From NCBI RefSeq assembly GCF_964204645.1, contig NC_134028.1, forward strand, positions 16,049,263-16,109,262: 60,000 nt of DNA, in the 5' to 3' direction. How positions within the stretch are numbered: the stretch's first letter is position 1; each line of letters starts with the position of its first letter. A model generated the notes under the pieces. The model saw only the letters and a program-made list of their open reading frames with translations, did no database searches and had not been told where the DNA came from. This DNA is from Tubulanus polymorphus (Eukaryota; Nemertea; Palaeonemertea; Tubulaniformes; Tubulanidae). Below, piece after piece: positions 52,005 through 60,000 of this stretch. Made by a program: the position numbers and the translations under genes.

Positions 52005-52888
52005 GAAACTAGAATGTCGCTGAAGACGACTGATGCCCCCACATCAGGTGAAACGCCTGAGAGTAAAGTACAAGATTAATTCATTAATTATTTTACATAG
52101 TAATCGTAAACAATCAGTGAATTAGAGCCGGAAATGAAAGTTCCAAAACAACTTCTGGTGACCTTGACCTTTGACCTACAGGACCCAACATCTTATCAGT
52201 TATCTATTTGCTCTAGGACAATCCATCAATTTAATTTCACCAAGTTATCTTAAACCGGAAATGAAAATATCAAAATAACTTCTGGTGACCTTGACCTTAG
52301 ACCTACAGGACCTGATATCTAAACAGTCACTGAAGGTCTCTAGGGTAACCCATCCATAAAATTTCAGCAAGTTATCTTAAATCGTTCATGAGTTAGAGCC
52401 CGGAAATTTAAAATACAAAACAGCTCATGGTGACCTTGACCTTTGACCTACAGGTTCCAAAATCTAATCAGTTACCCACGGTCACTATGATAACCCATCC
52501 ATAGAATTTCACTGAGTTATCTCAAATCCTTTATGAATTAGAGCCCGGAGATTAAATTTACAAAATGGCTTCCTGTGACCTTGACCTTGGACTTACAGGA
52601 CCCAAAATCTAATCAATTACCCCCAGTCTCAAGGATAACTCATCCATTAAATTTCACTAAGTTATCTTAAACCTTTTATGAGTTTGAGCCCGGAAATGAA
52701 ATTTACAAAATGACTTCCTGTGACCTTGAACCTACAAGATCCAAAATCTAATCACTTACTAACCTCCTCTAGTACAACACAGTTGTTAAATTTCAGGAAA
52801 ATTTGTCAAAGGGTTTGGGTGCTACGGACAGACGGACGGACAGACGAAGTGAATATAGTATGCCCCCACAACGCGTTGTGGGGGCATA
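52005..52888. mobile_element. Non-autonomous element with 145-bp tandem units, copy B, inside BEL pol
   Basis: Tandem GACCTTGA-type units at 52160, 52287, 52432, 52577 and 52722 (periods 127, 145, 145, 145), colinear with copy A at 31.05-32.07 kb. It begins near CTGAAGACGACTGATGCCCC and ends in a 30-base perfect palindrome at 52859-52888. BEL coding resumes immediately after (GYITKVP), so the insertion postdates the BEL element. Confidence 0.8.
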
Positions 52889-52892
52889 AAAA

Positions 52893-53903
52893 GGGTACAT
52901 CACAAAGGTACCAGTTACTGATGAGGCGTGGTATCTGCCTCATTTTCCAGTCATCCGTCCCGATAAGACAACGCCTAAAGTCAGGATTGTGATGGATGCA
53001 GCCGCCAAGTCAGACGGAAAATCACTGAACGATTGTATAAATTCTGGCCCTAAGTTGCAGAATGATTTGTTAAATGTTTTGCTAAAATTTCGCAAAAATC
53101 CCATCACTTTAGCAGCAGACATCACAGAAATGTTCTTGCAGATTGAAATAAACGAGGCTGACAGGAAGTTTCATCGTTTCTTATGGCACAATCTCGATTT
53201 AACACGCCTACCTGATGTATATGAGTTCAGTCGTCTGGTATTTGGCAATGCCGCGTCGCCGTATTTAGCGCAGAAAATAATACGCACACAAGCGGAGAAA
53301 TGCGCGGCAAACTATCCCAGGGGTTGTGATGCACTACTCAACTCAATGTACGTCGATGACCTACTTGATAGTTTGAATAGCTCAGAGCAAGCGATCAAAG
53401 TCCGAAAACAAATTACAACTGTTCAGCGGGGTTCACCGTTCGAAAATGGATATCCAATGACGTCAAAGTCCTCAGTGACATACCACAGAGCAACATACAT
53501 CAACATTGACCATGGAAAACTGCCTACATTCAAAACACTCAGCGTGACTTGGGATGCAAAAAACGACCACAACACATTTATCGTGATACAACCCGAGATA
53601 GAGAAATTCCCGAAAAGAAACGTCTTCAAAGTGGCAGCAAGTCTTTTTGATCCGTTAAAACTTTTAGCTCCATTCACTGTAACAGCTCGAGTTTTAATGC
53701 AGGAGTCCTGGGTGGAGGGGCTCGATTGGGATGAGCAGCTTCCAACTAAATTACAGAGGAAGTGGGTTGCATGGTTTTCAGATATAAATAAACTGAAAGA
53801 AATCAAGATCCCACGCTGCTTGCTGAAAACTCATGATAAAGTCTCGAGTATAAGTTTGCTGACTCATCAAAGGACGCATATGCTGCAGCCGTATATCAAG
53901 TAA
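52893..53903 (+). pseudogene. BEL/Pao reverse transcriptase
   Basis: An uninterrupted frame of 336 codons. It opens GYITKVPVTDEAWYLPHFPV, then RIVMDAAAKSDGKSLND, ITEMFLQIEI (motif A region), SRLVFGNAASPYLAQ and LNSMYVDDLLDS with the YVDD box. The later part (FKVAASLFDPLKLLAPFT, then QESWVEGLDWDEQLP) is the Pao segment annotated as Peptidase_A17. It ends by frameshift near 53855-53900. RT is preserved better than the rest of the element. Confidence 0.85.
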
Positions 53904-54079
53904 CAAGTTACAAAAATGGTGAAACTTCGTCAAAACTTGTCACTTCAAAAGTTAGAGTGGCCCCTCTGAAAAGCACGTCAATACCCAGGTTAGAATTATG
54001 CGCAGCAGTCTTGGGTGGTAAGTTAGCTGCGACTGTTTCACAAACCTTAAAGATTGAACAATCCGGACCAATAGCATGA
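53855..54079 (+). pseudogene. BEL/Pao RNase H-like fragment
   Basis: Continues the RT in another frame: FADSSKDAYAAAVYQV, SKVRVAPLKSTSIPRLEL and LGGKLAATVSQ, the start of the RNase H-like domain in Pao elements. It stops at TGA 54077-54079. Integrase was not found, so the element is truncated here. Confidence 0.7.
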
Positions 54080-54291
54080 ACGTGCTATTTTGGATACGAG
54101 GTTGTTCTCAAATATACAAACTGTATCAACTGGTAGAAGCTTAGTACGTGTTCGGTTGGAAGTGGCTTGAGTCCGGTTTACCGCACTCAGGTAAGGAACA
54201 GTGACTCTCCTTCCTTCCACTAGTCTTGGGTTCACGGTTTAGGCAACCGGGAGTAACCCCTGTAGCCTCCCGTATGTATAGGTTACTACAT

Positions 54292-54404
54292 AGTGCTGGC
54301 CTGGCGACCAGGGCGAAGAAAGTTAATGGTTGCACTGGCCCGGCGACCAGGGTAAAGTTGTATGATGTATAATGGTTGTGCTAGCCCGGTGACCAGGGCG
54401 AAGT
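54292..54404. repeat. Three short tandem GCGACCAGGG units
   Basis: G(C/T)GACCAGGG occurs at 54304, 54343 and 54389 with a shared CTGGCC/CTAGCCC lead-in (periods 39 and 46). GC-rich in an AT-rich setting. Directly follows the end of the BEL remnant; could be part of its 3' end, but no matching 5' copy was seen. Confidence 0.6.
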
Positions 54405-54419
54405 GGACCTTTACTTGAA

Positions 54420-57400
54420 ATATATAATTAATAATTAATGGGATTCAGTATATTACGATAGGTGTAGCTTAAGTATATTTAGTTTAGGCGTTAAAAAGTC
54501 ATTTTAGTTCCAAGATATATAATTTAGTAGTTTCTATTATGCTTAGCTTAAACTTCACTGTAATGTACTTGTTTACACTTTGTCTGATTTAGTGCTCGTA
54601 AATCATTGAAGTTCATGTAATTAACCTAGCTTTCATCTTGTTTACTATGCATCTCGTTGCAGATTTATTTCATAGTAAACAATTACTTGCGATAGACGCT
54701 AAAAATTGTAAGAAAATATAAAACTTGGAAACTATGGTAAGTTATGTAGATCAACAATGGCAGGGATTGATATGAAAAATCTTTAAAAAGATAATATTAT
54801 TAATAATATCACCAATAATCAGTATTGAATAATGATTATTGCTGGATATCTATACTATAAAGCAGAACGGACTGTATTTACCGCGGCACATTATAGGGAA
54901 ATTAATGCATGTATTTATACGTCCTTTTACTGATGCATAATACCAGTTTTTCTCGTCATCAAGTTACATGTTTCAAACAGATTGGTGGTCCGAGGGAGTC
55001 ACAATATTCATTCTAAGCCTGGGCTAAAATTCACTTAAAAAAGATGTGTTCGCCATCTAACAGTTAAGTACCATACTATGCTTCTGTAGTAGTACTATAG
55101 TAATTTACTGACCTGACCGACTCAAGATACACAACGCAGCATCAGAACAGTGTCAGTACATGACACAGTTCTCTCAACACTGATTTGTGCCTCAGTTGTT
55201 TAAAACATTTGGTTAAGACATTCATTACACGTAATCTTTGGATCAAAATTAATATGATTGGACTTAGCGATATGTTCTGACTGTGTTGCCGGCCCATTCG
55301 CAGGGTCTCAGAATAGTTCTTGAAGGGGGGACAGGCCCATTGCGCACTTTCTGAATGGTTCCAAGGCCCAAACGCAGCCTCTCGGAATGGCTCTGGGGCT
55401 GCTGATGCGTGCGTTCATGGTAAATTTTATAAGAGAGCTTTCAAATACATGTAGTCCATACGGATTTTGGGGAAGGGTAAACAAATATAAAACTTTGTAC
55501 GGGGAGTGGGTCAAAGCAAAATGTACGTACTATTCTGACAGGAGCTCTCTTAAGAAAATGTGTGTATATATGAGAGATATAAAAAAAAATGATATCAAAC
55601 AGTAATACAAAATACAGAATCCTAATATCTCAGCAATTTTCAATTTATAGTCCCTCAATTTAAGCATATTCATGCAATTCGTTGGTCGAATGGAGGGGCT
55701 TTTCAAATGAACGTACGGGTGGTGTGGTCAATATAGAAAGTACAAAGATCTAACGAGGAGGGGCCTAAAAACTTCTGGGGCAGAATTTTCTGTTAGTTAT
55801 TTGAATGATAGGGTTTGTACCACTGACAGGTCAGACGGGGTAGGGAAAGTGTGGGGTTGGTTCCAAGAACTCTAAACATGTGAAGCATTTAGATTTTTTT
55901 TCCTGGCCAATTAATGAATGATTTTGTAAGCAAACAATAACAGGATTCTGCATTTATGCGCCGTCCATTGGACGGGTATTCAGCTAGTTAAATATATATA
56001 TATAATTGATATTTCCAGTTGTTATATATGGAGTTTCCCACTATCCAGAAAAGATGCTGTACAAACATCAGAAGTTTTAAGAAAATTTCTTTCAGGTACA
56101 GTGAAACCAGAAATAAATTGCCCATGGGCAAAGTGTGGTTTACCTTGAAAGCTAGAGGTTGTTTGGAGTAAGGGCATTGCTTGAAAAATCTTTTTAATTC
56201 GTGACTTCAAAGTTCTAGAAGTTTATATTGTATTTTATCTTTCTTAAAGAATTATTTTATAGTCAAATAAGACCATTTAAAGGTAAACCAGGTAAACATT
56301 TGTTTATGGTCTACGTCCAAAATTTCGTAGGGTACAGGTAGGCGCGGCATTGAAAACTATTTTATATTTTCAAAGAAATATAACATGAAAAAATATTCAA
56401 ATAAAATTCATATGATGTCACATATCAGAGGTTGGCTGAATAGAGTCTTGGAAACGAAACCTTTTCCAATGTATGGCCGAGGAAGCTAAACCGGGGCGTA
56501 GTATTAGATCGTTTTAAATCTTCGAATTTACCACTACAATATTCAGACCTCGGCCTATACCAGTTTGCTGCTTAGTATTTTCAGGTCACAAGAAATTACA
56601 ATTTATTACAAATTCTATCAAACAGAAAACACAGCGCTCATCTGCTACGACGATTATTCAGCCTGTTATCATACCAAACGTACATGCGCCAAGCAGGTTT
56701 ACAGCATCACCATGTAGAAGTCTGTATGAGCGTGTGTTTGTGTGCGCAATAGTCTAATGTTAGCACTCCCGCGCACGTGGAGGCCTTGTGTAGTGAACGT
56801 TCGCTTCACTTCAATGTCAATCAACACATTCACCAAGTATTAAAATGAAACAATACCTATGGCGATATGTGAAATGATTATATTCTCACCAGCAATGAGC
56901 ATTTAAAATTCGCACATATACGGCACCAAGTCCAATGAAACTTTTGCCATTAATGGCTTTCCCATAATTATTTTAGTAGCGCCGGAATTCCCCGTATATC
57001 CAAAAAAAAGGTCCAATGACCCTGTGGCTCACCATTAGATCATTTAGTGCATATATTGTCAAAAATATTATACTAAATATAAATTAATTTGGATTGAAGA
57101 TGTGAGGCTGAAAATATGCGCCTGCGGATGTGTTAGAGTTCTGTGTATATTGCAGAGTCACTGTGCTATATATAGACTCGCTCAGGTGATTACTAACACA
57201 CACAGCCATACTGTAACCCATATTCGCACACACGCGGCTGACTGCTGACGCGCTTATATACAAATATACTAGCAACGCAGTATTAGATTGGCCGTAATTT
57301 CACAAGTCAGAATACCTCCATCCTCAAAAATATACAAACATATACAGACTTTTTTTTCTAGAAATAAAAAAAATACTGGCTATGATTTTTTTCTTAAATG

Positions 57401-57720
57401 ACTTGGAACACCCACTACGAACCCTGTCATTGGTATCGTCATACTTGCTAGTTCAGAATTGCAACTGAATTGAGTAGCGTACTCGCTTATATTCGTATCA
57501 ACGAACAAATTATAAGCAAACGTACGATACCTAATCGAATAAAATGTTCGCCATTTTGTCTTGGGTTTCACATTAGGCTTTCCCAATGGGCTTTCCCAAT
57601 TACATCAGAGGCGCCGAAATTCCCGGAATTTCCCGTATATCCCACAAACAGCCAATCACATTCATTGTAGCTCAGGTTACAAGGTCAACTCAAATAAATA
57701 GAAGCGAGGAAATTTAGGGG
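54420..57720. other. No gene recognised
   Basis: AT-rich, with only short frames. Two related segments (about 56925-57010 and 57570-57660) share GGCTTTCCCA...GCGCC(G)GAA(A)TTCCC and CCGTATATCC, a diverged repeat pair. A frame at 56022-56210 (minus) has no recognised homology. Confidence 0.4.
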
Positions 57721-57729
57721 GTTTATAAA

Positions 57730-58206
57730 GTGAGGGCCAGTAGGTCGAAAAGTACATTGAGATCAGTAGAACTAAAAACGGCGACACTTCCAGGAAGGAT
57801 TGAACTTTTATATATTTCAATTGCAAGCATGAAAATTGTCATATATAAAAACGTGCCATTACTTAGTGCTAAAAAGCAGGGTTTTTGCGTGTTTTTCAAG
57901 AATAAGTCCCCAAAAAATAACTCGATCACTATGAAATTTGTGTGGGCTCGAGAACTCATTAAGCCAAACCATGAAACCAAAAATCAACACAATCGGTTCA
58001 ACAGCCATTGTTTGTGCCTTTTTGACACACCGGTACTCTATTCATTTTCAATGAAAACTGCTTCATCAGACCGTTTGCATCTACGGTTCGCCAAACCGCC
58101 AATCACATTCGCTCGTAGAGACGACGCCTCCCAATCGAGGTCATTGCAATTTTATACGCAAGAGCTAAGAATTTTCCCGCCAAAAACAGTTTTTCGTCGA
58201 ATTTAA
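57730..58206 (+). CDS. Hypothetical 158-residue open frame
   Basis: ATG-started frame of 158 codons, basic, without recognised domain (RIELLYISIASMKIVIYKN near the start, LHLRFAKPPITFARRDDA near the end). It ends about 130 bases before the Polinton-like fragment. It may be chance or the remnant of an unknown element; no splice or promoter evidence. Confidence 0.2.
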   Translation: MRASRSKSTLRSVELKTATLPGRIELLYISIASMKIVIYKNVPLLSAKKQGFCVFFKNKSPKNNSITMKFVWARELIKPNHETKNQHNRFNSHCLCLFDTPVLYSFSMKTASSDRLHLRFAKPPITFARRDDASQSRSLQFYTQELRIFPPKTVFRRI

Positions 58207-58334
58207 ACTAAGTTGACCATGTCATCGTCGGAGCTTCGTCATGTCTTCAATCGCATCGATTATTCGTCGTTTAACCCGAGAACCAATGAAAAAAAAATGC
58301 TCACATAAAAAAACGTACCGCGATTTTACATGAA

Positions 58335-59031
58335 TTGGCTCAATGCCAACCTCATACTGGTGACAAAGGTAAAGCAAAAATACAATTTGATGATGGAAAA
58401 GAATTTGATAATTCATTAGTTCATGGACTCTTAGATTATCATAATATTAAGTATTTTTCAACAAAATTGGATAAAAAAGCAGTTGTTGAACGATTTAATA
58501 GAACATTAAGAACAAGAATGTGGAAATATATTACAGCAAATAATATCTGATGGATTAATATTTTACCAAAATTAATAGAAGGTTATAATAATTCTTATCA
58601 TTCATCTATTGGAATGAAACCTATTGATTCAAGAAAACCTGAAAATGCCGAAATTGTTTGGATAATTTATATGGAGCATTTCTTGTAGATGATTTTGGTG
58701 AACCTAAATATAAAATTGGTCAAAATGTTAGAATTTCAAAATATAAAAAGATATTTGATAAATGATACAATTGTAATTTTACTAGAGAAATATATAAAAT
58801 AAAAAAAGTAATAACAACAAAACCATATGTCTATAAATTAGAAGATTTAGATGGCGAAGAAGTTGATGGGTATTTTTATGAAGACGAATTAAGTTCAAAT
58901 ACTGAAAAACTAGAACAAGCATATAAAATTGAAAAAGTTTCAAAAACAAAAACTGTTAAAAATATTCTTTAGCAAAATGGGTTGGATGGCCAGATAAATT
59001 TAATGAATGGATATTATCAAGTAAAATTTAA
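58335..59031 (+). pseudogene. Polinton/Maverick-like integrase, decayed
   Basis: AT-rich frames read KIQFDDGKEFDN, KYFSTKLDKKAVVERFNRTL, LIEGYNNSYHSSIGMKP, then (shifted frame) FGEPKYKIGQNVRIS, and finally AKWVGWPDKFNEWI. These are late integrase-core motifs (the final Glu would lie in VVERFN) and a chromodomain-like C-terminus, as in rve-type integrases of Polintons. Internal stops (TGA at 58548-58550 and near 58762) and at least two frameshifts break it. The N-terminal part of the core is absent. Codon use is far more AT-rich than in the neighbouring elements. Confidence 0.6.
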
Positions 59032-59042
59032 AAAATATACAA

Positions 59043-59160
59043 ATGAATAAGGAGTTATTTATATTTGAACCTCATGATATGTTAATTTCAGGTGTAACAA
59101 ATTGTGGATAAACTTATTTTATTTTGAATTTATTAGAAACTATTTATAACAAAGAAATTC
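59043..59160 (+). pseudogene. Possible Polinton-like packaging ATPase, first 40 codons
   Basis: ATG 59043 starts MNKELFIFEPHDMLISGV. The following TNCG-stop-T lies where a Walker A GKT/S would be, with the Lys codon now TAA. The text FILNLLETIYNKE follows. The layout suits the FtsK/HerA-type ATPase of Polintons, and the position just after an integrase supports it. Homology ends near 59160, where unrelated sequence starts. Tentative. Confidence 0.4.
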
Positions 59161-59357
59161 TAAAAATGGGCTTGCTGACATGGTTGTACCGAAAGCTGGC
59201 TTGTTGGTTTTTTATTTCTGTAGTAGAATTAATCGAACTTTGAACTGATTACTCTTTAAAGAGCTAAGAGATCGATGTTGTCTTACATCGTTACATAAAA
59301 TGTTACACACGGGGACTGGGAATCGGAATGGTTTTATTGAAGACGTGGACCAAGTGG

Positions 59358-59516
59358 AAGAGAAGCGAACACGAAAATAGATAGGAACCACGATTTTTCT
59401 TTTTAAAATAATAAAGACATTAAGCAAGAATAAGTTGCATTTCCTTCAAATGACAATCCACTACGATCATCGGATAAAGTTTACTGCCACCATAGACTAC
59501 TGCCCCCTGGCTCTCT
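59358..59516. repeat. Copy of the 5' part of the insertion at 50375-50921
   Basis: AGAGAAGCGAACACGAAAAT through CCACCATAGACTAC and CCCCCTGGCTCT matches 50378-50535 nearly base for base. The short divergence suggests recent activity of this family. Confidence 0.7.
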
Positions 59517-59859
59517 GACTGCTGCCACACACGATGCCACGCGGTCGGTCGTTTGTTTTTAATGTCTTGAGTAAATAAATAGGATGACTCCAACAATATC
59601 CAAATCACTAAAACATGTTCAAACTTAAATGCACTTGTCAATTAATAGTTGAGTCCCAAGAGGAGCCCCAATCTGTAATCTTCCTATCTATCACTCAAGA
59701 CAAGTGCACTGTGCCTGAATAAAAACAATTACTACTTTTATTGAGCACGTAGGATATGCTTTGTTGAATGAATTGAAGTGCGCGACTGCAGATTCTAAAT
59801 AAAGATTTCCGGCGCAGCTCAATTACATGTATATATATCAATGATCTGTATAGTGGGTC

Positions 59860-59990
59860 TAGACAACAGCGACGTTTCGTGACAATGTTGTAAAAAAGAT
59901 TTTAGAGATCGTAGCACTGGTTTTAAAAAGAAGCTTTTATGGTCTGTCCTTAAAGTGTGCTATAATCTAACTCTCAACTAAGACCCTAAA
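59860..59990. repeat. Dispersed repeat shared with 15.23-15.35 kb
   Basis: GACGTTTCGTGACAATGTTG, then TTTAGAGATCGTAGCACTGG and GTCTGTCCTTAAAGTGTG correspond to the block at about 15235-15345, in the same orientation. Non-coding. Confidence 0.5.
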
Positions 59991-60000
59991 CCCCCCTTCC

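Noticed and set aside
56022-56210. Minus frame of 62 codons (FQGKPHFAHGQFISGF) as an exon
   Set aside because: No recognised family and no supported splice partners; could be a transposon fragment but cannot be assigned.

Overview
This window is a piece of animal nuclear genome. It contains one host gene with spliceosomal introns, and nearly everything else I can recognise is transposable-element sequence. The host gene (minus strand) is recognisable as WBP11, a spliceosome-associated protein with WW-domain-binding proline motifs. The mix of elements (DIRS, BEL/Pao, Penelope-like, CR1/Jockey-like, hAT, pogo/Tigger, Polinton-like, a tRNA-derived SINE, and hairpin-ended non-autonomous elements carrying tandem GTGACCTTGACC-type repeats) suits a marine bilaterian invertebrate, perhaps a lophotrochozoan such as a mollusc. 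That placement is inference; the species cannot be told from the sequence.

Layout. 1-2636 (minus) is a decayed four-exon hAT-like transposase gene running off the left edge. 2.8-4.35 kb is an interspersed repeat with a pogo/Tigger deletion derivative nested in it. 6.78-7.37 kb is a MITE with 25-bp inverted repeats. 7.68-13.84 kb is a nearly complete DIRS retrotransposon (Gag, RT-RNase H, tyrosine recombinase; terminal inverted repeats and internal complementary region), itself nested in a small hAT-type element at 7517-13932. The C-terminal eight exons of WBP11 lie at 48.38 to 14.58 kb, read right to left, across 34 kb. The N-terminal exons were not found and probably lie beyond the right edge.

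The WBP11 introns are packed with elements. They hold two more DIRS copies (an internally deleted one at 17.1-19.2 kb and a truncated one at 27.7-30.1 kb), a tRNA-derived SINE (21.6-21.8 kb), two CR1/Jockey-like RT fragments (26.2 and 37.3 kb), two copies of a 145-bp tandem-repeat element (the one at 31.1-32.1 kb is intronic; the other sits in the BEL element), a Penelope-like fragment (34.9-35.4 kb), hairpin-ended repeats and a 61-bp minisatellite.

Right of the last recognised WBP11 exon, 49.35-54.08 kb (plus) is a decayed BEL/Pao retrotransposon broken by two younger insertions. 58.3-59.16 kb (plus) is an AT-rich decayed Polinton/Maverick-like fragment: an integrase followed by the start of an ATPase-like frame.

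The best candidates for a second look are: the DIRS element, with an RS-domain-like Gag, a long second open frame across the RT gene, and a lost recombinase HxxR arginine; its end-to-end deletion derivative lacking the internal complementary region; the paired GTTCGAAC-rich arrays at 26.75-27.3 and 38.8-39.45 kb; and the 48-nt WBP11 microexon. I saw no convincing new enzymatic system. What is unusual lies in element structure and nesting.
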